A model generated the notes under the pieces. It saw only the letters and a list, made by a program, of their open reading frames with translations, did no database searches and was not told the origin of the DNA. A stretch of 64,000 nucleotides of DNA, taken from Duganella sp. CF458 (GTDB lineage: Bacteria > Pseudomonadota > Gammaproteobacteria > Burkholderiales > Burkholderiaceae_D). Positions 15,629 to 24,016 of this stretch are shown piece after piece. The DNA is taken from positions 1 to 64,000 of the forward strand of contig NZ_FOOF01000020.1 in the NCBI RefSeq assembly GCF_900113115.1. Direction: 5' to 3'. A program made the translations under genes and the position numbers. Numbering within the stretch: the stretch's first letter is position 1; each line of letters starts with the position of its first letter.

Positions 15629-16666
15629 TTAAGGCATCAGGGCGATGGTTTGCAGGCCCAGGCCCTCATCCAGGCCGAACATCAGGTTCATGCACTGCAC
15701 AGCCTGGCCGGAGGCGCCCTTTACCAGGTTGTCCTGCACCACCAGCACGATCAGGGTGTCGCCATTGTCCGGACGGTGCAGCGCCAGGCGCAGCATATTA
15801 GCGCCGCGGGTGCTGCGGGTTTCCGGGTGCGAACCCCACGGCATCACGTCGACGAAGGGCTGGTTGGAGTAGGCGTCTTCGAACAGCTTTTGCAGCGCTT
15901 CGTTGCTCACTTCCTTGGTCAGGCGCGCGTACAGGGTCGAGTGCATGCCGCGGATCATCGGGGTCAGGTGCGGCGTGAAGATCAGGTTGACCTTCTCGCT
16001 GGTATAGCGCTGCAGCTGGGCCGCGGTTTCCGGGGTGTGGCGATGGCCGCTCACGCCGTAAGCCTTGAAGTTGTCCGACGATTCGGAGAACAGGGTGCCG
16101 ATTTCCGCCTTGCGGCCAGCGCCGGACACGCCGGATTTGCAGTCGGCGATCAGGTGGCCGGCATCGATCAGGCCTGCCTTCAGCAGCGGCACGAAGCCCA
16201 GCTGCATGGTGGTCGGGTAGCAGCCAGGATTGGCGATCAGCGTCGCCTTCTTGATGTCGTCGCGGTTCAGCTCCGGCAGGCCGTACACGGCTTGCTCCAG
16301 CAGCTCGGGCGCGGTGTGGTCGATCTTGTAGGTCTTTTCGAACACGGCGCGGTCCTTGATGCGGAAGTCCGCAGCCAGGTCGATCACTTTCACGCCCTTG
16401 GCCAGCAGCTCAGGCGCTTGCGCCATCGCCACGCCGTGCGGGGTGGCGAAGAACACCACGTCGCATTGGGTCAGGTCGACCTTGTCGGGCGAGGAGAAAG
16501 CGATGTTCACGCGGCCGCGCAGGGAAGGATACATCTCAGCCACCGGCAAGCCGTCCTCTTTGCGCGAGGTGATCGCGGTCAGTTCGACTTCTGGGTGTGC
16601 GGCCAACAGTCGCAGCAGTTCCACACCCGTGTAACCAGTGCCGCCGACGATGCCTACTTTGATCAT
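15629..16666 (-). CDS. argC: N-acetyl-gamma-glutamyl-phosphate reductase
   Basis: 345 residues. NADP-binding GGTGYTG at the N-terminus (residues 8-14) and the catalytic cysteine C149 in NPGCYPT. HRHTPE and HLTPMIRGM are the usual C-terminal signatures. It performs the third step of arginine synthesis. It abuts the DUF6776 gene and lies 103 bp downstream of rpsI, from which a terminator separates it. Confidence 0.96.
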   Translation of the reverse strand: MIKVGIVGGTGYTGVELLRLLAAHPEVELTAITSRKEDGLPVAEMYPSLRGRVNIAFSSPDKVDLTQCDVVFFATPHGVAMAQAPELLAKGVKVIDLAADFRIKDRAVFEKTYKIDHTAPELLEQAVYGLPELNRDDIKKATLIANPGCYPTTMQLGFVPLLKAGLIDAGHLIADCKSGVSGAGRKAEIGTLFSESSDNFKAYGVSGHRHTPETAAQLQRYTSEKVNLIFTPHLTPMIRGMHSTLYARLTKEVSNEALQKLFEDAYSNQPFVDVMPWGSHPETRSTRGANMLRLALHRPDNGDTLIVLVVQDNLVKGASGQAVQCMNLMFGLDEGLGLQTIALMP

Positions 16667-16723
16667 GATCTCTTCCTTGCGAAGTAAAAATTATACGAGG
16701 GGGCCATTTTAAGGCAAAAATAA

Positions 16724-16752
16724 AAAAAGCCGCTGGAGACCAGCGGCTTTTT
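16724..16752 (-). terminator. Rho-independent terminator after rplM-rpsI
   Basis: Minus-strand stem AAAAAGCCGCTGG / CCAGCGGCTTTTT (13 bp with the A/T ends) with a 3-nt loop and a T-run, 18 bp past the rpsI stop. Confidence 0.93.
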
Positions 16753-16769
16753 GTACGAGAGCGTAAAGA

Positions 16770-17162
16770 TTAACGCTTCGAGAATTGCTTTGCGCGACGT
16801 GCTTTGCGCAGACCAACTTTTTTACGTTCAACTTCACGTGCATCGCGAGTGACGAAGCCGGCACGTGCCAGGTCGCCCTTCAGGCCTGCATCGTAGTCGA
16901 TCAGTGCGCGGGTGATGCCGTGACGCACTGCACCTGCCTGGCCGGACTCGCCGCCGCCGTGCACGTTGACTTTGATGTCGAAACGTTCAACGTTGCCGGT
17001 CAGTTCCAGCGGCTGACGGATCACCATCAGGCCGGTTTCACGGGAGAAGTACTCAGCTGCTGGCTTGCCGTTCACGATGATCTGGCCGGTGCCAGCTTTG
17101 ATGAACACGCGAGCAACTGCACTCTTGCGACGGCCGGTGCCGTAGTTGTAGTTACCGATCAT
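16770..17162 (-). CDS. rpsI: 30S ribosomal protein S9
   Basis: 130 residues, the standard length. YGTGRRKSAVARV at the start and the basic C-terminus KARRAKQFSKR, which reaches the P-site tRNA, are diagnostic. It follows rplM by 9 bp with AAGGAA as ribosome-binding site. Confidence 0.98.
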   Translation of the reverse strand: MIGNYNYGTGRRKSAVARVFIKAGTGQIIVNGKPAAEYFSRETGLMVIRQPLELTGNVERFDIKVNVHGGGESGQAGAVRHGITRALIDYDAGLKGDLARAGFVTRDAREVERKKVGLRKARRAKQFSKR

Positions 17163-17171
17163 GTCAGTTCC

Positions 17172-17600
17172 TTAGAATTCGAGTGCTTTAGGTTGCTGGG
17201 CAGCGTGTGGGTGGGAACCCTCAGCGTACACTTTCAGCTTCTTGATCATGGCGTAGCCCAGAGGACCCTTCGGCAGCATGCCTTTCACTGCCTTTTCCAG
17301 GGCGCGGCCTGGGAAGCGCTGTTGCATCTTCAGGAAGTTGGTCTCGTAGATGCCGCCTGGGTAACCGGAGTGACGGTAGTAGGTCTTCTCGGTTGCTTTG
17401 GTACCGGTCACGCGCAGTTTGCCTGCGTTCACGACAACGATGAAGTCGCCGGTGTCAACGTGAGGGGTGAATTCTGGCTTATGCTTGCCGCGCAGTCGGC
17501 GTGCCACTTCGCTGGCAACACGGCCGAGGACTTTGTCCGTCGCGTCAATCACGAACCAATCGCGCTGGACTTCATGGCCCTTAGCGGAAAAAGTTTTCAT
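17172..17600 (-). CDS. rplM: 50S ribosomal protein L13
   Basis: 142 residues, the standard length; MKTFSAKGHEVQRDWFVIDA and the GMLPKGPLGYAM core are typical. L13 binds 23S rRNA early in assembly. First gene of the rplM-rpsI operon, with a clear promoter upstream at 17710-17739. Confidence 0.98.
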   Translation of the reverse strand: MKTFSAKGHEVQRDWFVIDATDKVLGRVASEVARRLRGKHKPEFTPHVDTGDFIVVVNAGKLRVTGTKATEKTYYRHSGYPGGIYETNFLKMQQRFPGRALEKAVKGMLPKGPLGYAMIKKLKVYAEGSHPHAAQQPKALEF

Positions 17601-17709
17601 GTTTGAACTTTCTGTGAAAGATAAAAAACGCTCTATCGGTGGTTCCGCCCCTATGTTTCAGCGGACGCAGCCTTCTTGTTTATTTCCCGAGCGAAAAGGA
17701 AAGCTGATG

Positions 17710-17739
17710 ATTATAGCCCGGCCCGGCCCGCAGGGTCAA
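17710..17739 (-). promoter_or_regulatory. Sigma-70-type promoter of rplM-rpsI
   Basis: Read on the minus strand: TTGACC (17739-17734), an 18-bp spacer built of GGGCC repeats, TATAAT (17715-17710). The leader to the rplM ATG would be about 100 nt, room for autogenous control, though I see no defined structure. Confidence 0.75.
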
Positions 17740-17821
17740 CCCCGCCCTGTATCGGGTTGCCGTTGCTAAGCAGATATTGCCGAGCTACTATGGAAGCCCA
17801 GAATCACAAGAGGAGACCGCC

Positions 17822-19234
17822 ATGCGATCGCTCATGCTGGCCTCGCTGTTGGCACTGGCGCCGGCCCTTGCCCTGGCCCAGCCCGGCAAGGATTGCCACC
17901 TGCCCGGCACCGAGGAATTCCTGCGCTGCCTGCGGCTGACGGTCCCGCTCGACCACCACGCCGCCGGCGCCACGCTCAGCCTGCACGTGACCGTCGCCCC
18001 CGCCCTGCGCGAATCGGCCCGGCGCGATCCGCTGTTCCTGCTGGCCGGCGGCCCGGGCGAGGCAGGCTCCGACCTGGTGCCGCTGCTGAATACCACCTTC
18101 CGCAAGGTGCGCGCCACGCGCGACATCGTGCTGATCGACCAGCGCGGCACTGGATTGTCCGGCAAGCTTGATTGCAAACCCGGCAAGAATGCCGAAACGG
18201 CCTCGGAAGACGAACTGCTGGCCGAAACCCGCGCCTGCATCAAAGGCCTGAACAAGCGCTTCAACCTGTATACCACCGAGCAGGCGGCGCGCGATATCGA
18301 AGCCGTGCGCGGCGCCCTGGGCTATGGCCGCATCAATTTGTGGGGCGGCTCCTATGGCAGCCGGCTGGCCCAGGCCTATGCCCGCTTGTACCCCGGCAGC
18401 GTGCGCGCCATGGTCCTGGATGGCGTGGCGGCGCCCGACCAGGTGGTGCCGGCCGGCGCGCACGATGCGCAAGCGGCACTCGACGCCCTGTTCAAGCAAT
18501 GCGCCGACGACCGGGTCTGCGCCACCGCTTTCCCCAGCCTGCGCTCCGAGTTCGAGGCGTTGGCGGGACGCCTGGCCAAGTCGCCTCAATCATTGACCCT
18601 GCCCGATCCGCGCACGGCCGAAGTCACCAAGGTCGAAATGACCAGCATGCGCTTCATCGGCACCGTGCATAACATCCTGTATTCGCAGGCGGACAGCCGG
18701 CGCCTGCCCTTCCTGATTCACAGCGCCTACCAGGACCGCTGGCAGCCATTCATCGCGCGCAGCAATGTGTCGCGCGACTTTTCCTCCGAGGGCGGGCCGG
18801 CCATGCCGCTGCACCTGGCCGTGGTATGCGCCGAAGACTTCCCGCGCCTGACGCCGCAACTGCTGGAACAGGACACCAAGGGATCCTTCCTCGGCGCGCC
18901 GCAGATCATGCGCATCGGGAAAATGTGCGAGACCATGTCGGTACCGGCCGTGCCTTACAAGGAGCCGGCGACGATCGAGGCGCCGGTGCTGCTGATGTCC
19001 GGCGCGCTCGATCCGGTCACGCCGCCGCGCCGCGCCGAAGCCGCACGCAAGTATATGAAAAATGCCCAGCACCTGATCGTCAAGAACGGCGGCCATATCG
19101 TGTCGCCGCTGGGGTGCATGCCGCGTCTGCTGCGCGGCTTCCTCGACCAGCCGGACACACCGTTGAAGGCGGAATGCCTCAACGAGATTCCGGCGCCGAC
19201 CTTCCAGCTCAATAGCGCGGGGCCACAGCCATGA
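17822..19234 (+). CDS. Secreted alpha/beta hydrolase, tripeptidyl-aminopeptidase-like
   Basis: 470 residues from ATG 17822, preceded by AGAGGAG; signal peptide MRSLMLASLLALAPALALA. The oxyanion region LLAGGPGEAGS, the nucleophile elbow WGGSYGSRLAQAYA (Ser near 175) and a C-terminal TAP-like segment with SGALDPVTPP (Asp) and NGGHIVSP (His) complete the catalytic triad. It probably cleaves peptides or small amides in the periplasm. Its stop overlaps the ABC ATPase ATG by 4 bp, so it belongs to the exporter operon. Confidence 0.88.
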   Translation: MRSLMLASLLALAPALALAQPGKDCHLPGTEEFLRCLRLTVPLDHHAAGATLSLHVTVAPALRESARRDPLFLLAGGPGEAGSDLVPLLNTTFRKVRATRDIVLIDQRGTGLSGKLDCKPGKNAETASEDELLAETRACIKGLNKRFNLYTTEQAARDIEAVRGALGYGRINLWGGSYGSRLAQAYARLYPGSVRAMVLDGVAAPDQVVPAGAHDAQAALDALFKQCADDRVCATAFPSLRSEFEALAGRLAKSPQSLTLPDPRTAEVTKVEMTSMRFIGTVHNILYSQADSRRLPFLIHSAYQDRWQPFIARSNVSRDFSSEGGPAMPLHLAVVCAEDFPRLTPQLLEQDTKGSFLGAPQIMRIGKMCETMSVPAVPYKEPATIEAPVLLMSGALDPVTPPRRAEAARKYMKNAQHLIVKNGGHIVSPLGCMPRLLRGFLDQPDTPLKAECLNEIPAPTFQLNSAGPQP

Positions 19235-19965
19235 TCGAAGTCCAAAACCTCTGCAAGCGCTTCGGCAAGGTGCAGGCGCTGGCCGGCGCCAGTTTCACCG
19301 CGCGCGACGGCATCATCACCGCCCTGCTGGGACCGAACGGCGCCGGCAAGACCACCTTGCTGCGCACCCTGGTCGGGTTGCTGCAGCGCGACCACGGCAC
19401 CATTTCCATCGACGGCGTCGATCCCGCCATCGACCCGATGGCGGTGCGCCGCAACGTCGGCGTGCTGACCGACCAATTCGGCCTGTACGAGCGGCTGACC
19501 ACGCGCGAGTACCTGCGCTACTTCGGCGAATTGAACGACATGGAAGACAGCGCGATCGAACAGCGCACCAAGGAAGTCACCGAGCTGCTGTCGCTGGAAG
19601 ACATCATCGACCGCCGCGCCAAGGGCTTCTCGCAGGGCCAGCGCATCAAGGTCGCCCTGGCGCGTACCCTGCTGCACCGCCCGCGCCACCTGCTGCTCGA
19701 TGAGCCAAGCCGCGGTCTGGACGTGATGAGCACGCGCGCCCTGCGCCGCGCCTTGGCCGCGCTGAAAGCGGACGGTTGCTGCGTGATCATGGCCACCCAC
19801 GTGATGCAGGAGGTGATCCACTCCTGCGACGACGTGATCGTGATCGCCAACGGCACCACGGTCACGCAAGGCACGCCGCAACAGCTTTGCGAACAAGCCG
19901 GCTTGCCAAGCCTGGAAGACGCTTTCGTGCGCCTGGTGGGCACCGAGGAGGGCATCGAGCTATGA
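19231..19965 (+). CDS. ABC transporter ATP-binding protein, NatA-like
   Basis: 244 residues. Walker A GPNGAGKTTLL (about 34-44), a degenerate signature FSQGQRIKVALA in place of LSGGQ, Walker B HLLLDEPSRGLD and the H-loop His in MATHVM. The NatA / drug-exporter group fits. Overlaps both neighbours by 4 bp (ATGA-type junctions), so hydrolase, ATPase and permease are translationally coupled. Confidence 0.9.
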   Translation: MIEVQNLCKRFGKVQALAGASFTARDGIITALLGPNGAGKTTLLRTLVGLLQRDHGTISIDGVDPAIDPMAVRRNVGVLTDQFGLYERLTTREYLRYFGELNDMEDSAIEQRTKEVTELLSLEDIIDRRAKGFSQGQRIKVALARTLLHRPRHLLLDEPSRGLDVMSTRALRRALAALKADGCCVIMATHVMQEVIHSCDDVIVIANGTTVTQGTPQQLCEQAGLPSLEDAFVRLVGTEEGIEL

Positions 19966-21146
19966 AAATGAAATTCCCCATCGTGCTGCGCAAGGAGTTG
20001 GTGGAAACCTTGCGCGACCGCCGCGCCCTCAGCCTGTTGCTGCTGTTCGTGCTGATGTATCCCATCCTGGTCGGTTTCATGCTGCACCGGCAGATCGACC
20101 GTGCCACCAAGCCTGAACGCGAAGGCGTGGAGATCGCGGTGATCGGCAGCGACCAGGCGCCGACGCTGATGAACCAGCTACGCCAGCGCAACGTGAACAT
20201 CACCGAGCTGGAGCCGATGGGCGAGGAAGAGATCAGCGCCCTGGTGCGGAAGCAGACCGCGACAGCCGTGCTGCGCCTGACGCCGGAGTTCGCGGAAAAC
20301 TATCACGCCATGCGCCCGGCACGCGTCGAGCTATGGTTCGATTCGGCCTCCGACAGTTCGCGCAAGATCGATGAAGTGGAATATGTGCTGCGCGACTACA
20401 GCCGCAATATCGCGAGCGCGCGCCTGCTGGCGCACGGCGTGTCGCCGGTCAATTTGAACCCGGTGCTGGTGCAGCGCTACGACGCCGGCACCAGCGCCTC
20501 GCGTTCGGCCAATACCATCAGCACCATGCTGGGCATCTTCTTCATCCCGGCTTTCATGTTCTGCATGAGCACTGCGGTGGACAGCACGGCCGGCGAACGC
20601 GAGCGGCGCTCGCTGGAAGTGCTGATGGCGCAGCCGCTGCGCCCGTCCGACCTGATCATCGGCAAATGGCTGGCCGCTTCGCTGTTGTCGATTGTCGGCA
20701 TCACGCTGGAACTGGCCATTGCCCACGGCATCCTGAAATGGCTGCCGCTGGAGGAAATCGGCCTGTCCTGGCGCCTGGGCTGGCGCGACCTGGCGATGGT
20801 GTGCCTGGCCTCCGCCACCTTGTCGCTGTTCGCAGCGGCGCTGGAAATTGCGCTGGCCATCAACGCGCGCTCGTTCAAGGAGGCGCAGACCCTGGTCAGC
20901 TTCACCATGATCGTGCCGCTGGTGCCGGTGATCCTGGTGCCGATGATGAACCTGACCAATAGCTGGTGGATGTACATGGTTCCCGTGCTGTCCAACCAGA
21001 CCTTGCTGCGCGAGCTGGCCAAGGGCGGCAGCATCGGCATGCTGCCCTTCCTGCAAACCTTCTTCAGCAGCCTGCTGCTGGCCATGCTGTGCGTCTGGTA
21101 TACCGAGCGGCGCATGAAGAGCGAGAAATACATGATGACCGTATAA
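19962..21146 (+). CDS. ABC-2 type permease, NatB-like
   Basis: 394 residues from ATG 19962. One N-terminal membrane helix (ALSLLLLFVLMYPILVGFM), a large extracytoplasmic domain (about 45-200), then five C-terminal helices with the ERERRSLEVLMAQP motif typical of ABC-2 permeases. Together with the preceding ATPase it forms a half-size exporter of Na+, drug or lipid type. The substrate is not predictable. Confidence 0.88.
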   Translation: MKMKFPIVLRKELVETLRDRRALSLLLLFVLMYPILVGFMLHRQIDRATKPEREGVEIAVIGSDQAPTLMNQLRQRNVNITELEPMGEEEISALVRKQTATAVLRLTPEFAENYHAMRPARVELWFDSASDSSRKIDEVEYVLRDYSRNIASARLLAHGVSPVNLNPVLVQRYDAGTSASRSANTISTMLGIFFIPAFMFCMSTAVDSTAGERERRSLEVLMAQPLRPSDLIIGKWLAASLLSIVGITLELAIAHGILKWLPLEEIGLSWRLGWRDLAMVCLASATLSLFAAALEIALAINARSFKEAQTLVSFTMIVPLVPVILVPMMNLTNSWWMYMVPVLSNQTLLRELAKGGSIGMLPFLQTFFSSLLLAMLCVWYTERRMKSEKYMMTV

Positions 21147-21174
21147 TGCCCGGACGCATTTAACGGAGAGTTCA

Positions 21175-21597
21175 ATGGAAGTTAAAGTCAGCTGGAATGG
21201 CCCATCGGGCATGAGTTTCCGCGCCCAGACCGGTTCTGGTCACATGGTTGCCATGGACGGCGCCCCGGAAGGCGGCGGCCATAACCTGGCACCGCGTCCG
21301 ATGGAGATGGTGTTGCTGGGCACCGGCGGCTGCACCGCCTATGACGTGGTGCTGATCCTGAAAAAGGGCCGCGCCGATGTCCGCGGTTGCGAAGTGGTGC
21401 TGCAAGCCGAACGCGCCGAAACCGAGCCAAAGGTCTTCACCAAGATTAACTTCCACTTCGTCGTCACCGGTAAGGACCTGAAGCCGGAAGTGGTTGACCG
21501 CGCCATCACCCTGTCGCACGACAAGTACTGCTCCGCCAGCATCATGCTGGCCAAGACGGCGCAAATCACCCACACCTTCGAAATCATCGAAGCCTGA
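21175..21597 (+). CDS. OsmC family peroxiredoxin-like protein
   Basis: 140 residues. OsmC/YhfA group with the two reactive cysteines in GGCTAYDV and KYCSASIMLAK. OsmC members reduce organic hydroperoxides with thiols. GGAGAG precedes the ATG. It lies 28 bp after the ABC permease and may be cotranscribed. Its 3' end overlaps the convergent flavodoxin gene by 14 bp. Confidence 0.88.
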   Translation: MEVKVSWNGPSGMSFRAQTGSGHMVAMDGAPEGGGHNLAPRPMEMVLLGTGGCTAYDVVLILKKGRADVRGCEVVLQAERAETEPKVFTKINFHFVVTGKDLKPEVVDRAITLSHDKYCSASIMLAKTAQITHTFEIIEA

Positions 21598-22144
21598 GCA
21601 GCGTTTCGGCAAAGCCCTGCCCGAACATGCGGGCGGTCTTGATGTCGCCGGCGGCGAATTCATGCGCCGCCGTTCCATGCCCGGCCTGCGCCATCATGCC
21701 GGACCACGAACCGAGGCGATTGGCCGCTTCGTCGTAAGGCACGCCCGCATGCTGCTCCGGCAGGATCGGATTGCCGGACCAGATCATCCCATGCTGCATG
21801 CAGAAGGTGAACATCGACACCAGCGTCGATTGCTTGTCGCCGGCCGGCAGCGACGACACCGTGAAGCCTCCCGCCAGCTTGCCCTTCAGTTGCTGCGTGC
21901 GCCACATTTTTCCGGTCGCGTCCATGAAGGTCTTGAACACGCCCGACACGCCGCCCAGGTAGGTCGGCGAACCAAGCAGCACCCCATCGTATTGCAGCAG
22001 CGCGTCCGGCGCCCCGGCCAGCTCCGAAGCCTTCAAGACATGCACTTCCGTTCCCGTCACGCTGGCCGCGCCCTGCGCGATGTGCGAGGCGATATGTTCC
22101 GTGTGGCCGTTGACACTGTGGTAAATGACTGCGAGTTTCTTCAT
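21584..22144 (-). CDS. Flavodoxin-like NAD(P)H:quinone oxidoreductase family protein
   Basis: 186 residues from ATG 22144 (MKKLAVIYHSVNGHTEHIA); the longer frame is an overlap with the DUF2938 gene. The SVNGHTEHIA phosphate-binding loop and GSPTYLGGVSGVFKTFMD are the WrbA/flavodoxin FMN-binding signatures. It probably performs two-electron quinone reduction. Its ATG overlaps the DUF2938 stop by 4 bp, and both follow a MerR-type promoter, so a redox or xenobiotic stress role is likely. Confidence 0.88.
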   Translation of the reverse strand: MKKLAVIYHSVNGHTEHIASHIAQGAASVTGTEVHVLKASELAGAPDALLQYDGVLLGSPTYLGGVSGVFKTFMDATGKMWRTQQLKGKLAGGFTVSSLPAGDKQSTLVSMFTFCMQHGMIWSGNPILPEQHAGVPYDEAANRLGSWSGMMAQAGHGTAAHEFAAGDIKTARMFGQGFAETLLRLR

Positions 22145-22614
22145 TGCGAAATTCCTTTGATGAGTAAGGCGGAAAGGTAAAGGCCAAGGCCAAAGACAGT
22201 GTGATTCGCCAGGCTGCGCAGGCAGTTTTTCAGCGGCGTCGGCGTCTTGCTTGAGGCCACGCCGAGTCCCATCGAAGGCTGCATCACGAACAGCGGGGCA
22301 CCCACGGTTGCCATGCCGACTGCCAGCGCTGGTCCGATGCTGGGCGCATGCAGCCAGCCCTGGCCCGCCACCGCCACCAGCGCGCCGGCAAACGCCACGC
22401 CCGTCGCGTAATGCACCAGCCATCCCAGTGCATGCTCACCGCTGACCGCCGGCGATGCGGCAATCGAGTCATGCGCGAAGCGGCCTTGCGCCAGGTGCCC
22501 GGCCCAGCGGCCGATAAAGGCCATGTTCATGGTCTTCACGCCCATGCGCTTGAGCAGCACCAGCCACAAGTCAAAAACGATGGTGGCGCCAATGCCGATG
22601 ATGATGATTTCCAT
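22141..22614 (-). CDS. DUF2938 family membrane protein
   Basis: 157 residues from ATG 22614 (MEIIIIGIGATIVFDLWLVLL). Four probable transmembrane helices. The GRWAGHLAQGRFAHDSIAASPAVSGE loop and the GHALG-type helix that follows match the DUF2938 family. Function unknown. First gene of the operon under the divergent MerR promoter. The longer frame (to 22776) would read through the operator and part of merR and is rejected. Confidence 0.85.
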   Translation of the reverse strand: MEIIIIGIGATIVFDLWLVLLKRMGVKTMNMAFIGRWAGHLAQGRFAHDSIAASPAVSGEHALGWLVHYATGVAFAGALVAVAGQGWLHAPSIGPALAVGMATVGAPLFVMQPSMGLGVASSKTPTPLKNCLRSLANHTVFGLGLYLSALLIKGISQ

Positions 22615-22639
22615 TGCAATCTCCCTGGTTGATGTGCAC

Positions 22640-22670
22640 ACTGTAGAAGTTGAAGTCAACTTCAAGTCAA
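22640..22670 (-). promoter_or_regulatory. MerR-type promoter with 19-bp spacer and central palindromic operator
   Basis: On the minus strand the -35 is TTGACT (22670-22665) and the -10 is TACAGT (22645-22640), separated by 19 bp rather than 17. The spacer contains the perfect palindrome GAAGTTGA-AG-TCAACTTC (22646-22663). A stretched spacer with the operator between the hexamers is the hallmark of promoters that MerR-family activators untwist. The matching regulator gene starts 10 bp away in the opposite direction. Confidence 0.85.
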
Positions 22671-22680
22671 GGAATTTTTG

Positions 22681-23088
22681 ATGGATATCGCCGAAGTCGC
22701 GCAGCGCTCGGGCATGGCGGCCTCGACGCGGCGCTATTACGAGAAAAAAGGCCTGATCAAGCCGGCCGGCCGCCATGGCCTGCGGCGCACCTACGCGCCC
22801 GGCGTGCTTGACACTTTGGCCATCATTTCGCTCGGCCAGTCAGCCGGTCTGTCGCTCGACGAAATCGGCGCGATGTTCACGCCCGAAGGCGGCACCTCCA
22901 TCGACCGCGCCTTCCTGTTGGCCAAGGCAGAACAAATCGAGGCGCTGGCCAGGCGCCTGAAGGCAATGAGCGAAGGCCTGCGCCACGCCGCTGCCTGCCC
23001 CGCGCCCAGTCATGCCGAATGCCCGAAATTCCAGCGCCTGTTGAAGGCCGCCGCTTCCGGCGCCATCGAACGCAGCCTGCGGATGTGA
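22681..23088 (+). CDS. MerR family transcriptional regulator
   Basis: 135 residues; ATG at 22681 with AAGGA upstream. The N-terminal winged helix (DIAEVAQRSGMAASTRRYYEKKGL) is a canonical MerR domain, followed by a dimerisation helix (about 80-100) and a short effector region with two cysteines (AACPAPSHAECPKF) that could sense thiols, metals or electrophiles. Divergent from the DUF2938-flavodoxin operon, which carries the matching 19-bp-spacer promoter. Confidence 0.92.
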   Translation: MDIAEVAQRSGMAASTRRYYEKKGLIKPAGRHGLRRTYAPGVLDTLAIISLGQSAGLSLDEIGAMFTPEGGTSIDRAFLLAKAEQIEALARRLKAMSEGLRHAAACPAPSHAECPKFQRLLKAAASGAIERSLRM

Positions 23089-23167
23089 GAAAGCGCGCAT
23101 TTTGAAAGGGTATCGAACTGCTATCCTCTTGGGTTTATCCAAAAAAAAACTCAACGGGGAAATAACA

Positions 23168-24016
23168 ATGAAGATTCGTAACTGGGTGATTGCGCTTGCG
23201 CTGGTGCCGGTATTTGCCATGGCCGACATGACTGCCGAACAGCGCAAGGCAGAATTCAACAAACTGGATTGGCACACTGGCCCGCGCGCCGAATCCATCG
23301 CGTCCAAGGCCACGCTGAAAACGCCAAGCGACAAGATCCAGTTCCTGGACGATAAGAACTCGCGCCGCTTCCTGGAACTCACCGGCAACCTGCCGGAAGA
23401 CGGCAACTACACCATCCTGGATATGGAAGGCGGCTGGTGGGCCACCTTCTCCTTCGACCAAAGCGGCTATGTGAAGGAAGGCGACAAGATCGATGCCGAC
23501 GCTTTGCTGAAAACCCTGAAGGACAGCGATGGCCCGGCCAACGAAGAGCGCAAGCGCCTCGGCATGGGCGCCCTGTACACAGAAGGCTGGTACGTTCCGC
23601 CGCACTACGACGAAAAGACCAAGCAACTGGAATGGGGCCTGAAAGTCCGCTCGGATAACGGCATTTCGCTGAACTACACGATCCGCCTGTTGGGACGCAG
23701 CGGCGTGATGAGCGCGACCCTGGTGTCGTCGCCCGAAACGCTGGACGCCGACGTGGCGAGCTTCCGCAAAGTGTTGACCGGCTTCGATTACAACGATGGC
23801 GAAAAGTACTCTGAGTTCAAGCCAGGCGACCACGTTGCCGAATTCGGCCTGGCCGCGCTGGTGACCGGCGGCGCCGCTGTCATCGCCACCAAAAAAGGCT
23901 TCTGGGCTGCCGCTGCCCTCTTCCTGGCCAAGATGTGGAAACTGGTTGCGGTGGGCGGCATTGCAGTCCTGGCGGGCCTGAAGTCGCTGTTCAAAAAGAA
24001 AGAAAGCAGCAATTGA
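23168..24016 (+). CDS. DUF2167 family membrane protein
   Basis: 282 residues from ATG 23168 (GGGGA upstream). Signal peptide MKIRNWVIALALVPVFAMA, a periplasmic domain with the GNYTILDMEGGWWATFSFD-type block of DUF2167, and C-terminal helices (FGLAALVTGGAAVIA and WKLVAVGGIAVLAGLKSLF) before a KKK tail. Function unknown. Its stop overlaps the next gene's putative TTG start. Confidence 0.85.
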   Translation: MKIRNWVIALALVPVFAMADMTAEQRKAEFNKLDWHTGPRAESIASKATLKTPSDKIQFLDDKNSRRFLELTGNLPEDGNYTILDMEGGWWATFSFDQSGYVKEGDKIDADALLKTLKDSDGPANEERKRLGMGALYTEGWYVPPHYDEKTKQLEWGLKVRSDNGISLNYTIRLLGRSGVMSATLVSSPETLDADVASFRKVLTGFDYNDGEKYSEFKPGDHVAEFGLAALVTGGAAVIATKKGFWAAAALFLAKMWKLVAVGGIAVLAGLKSLFKKKESSN

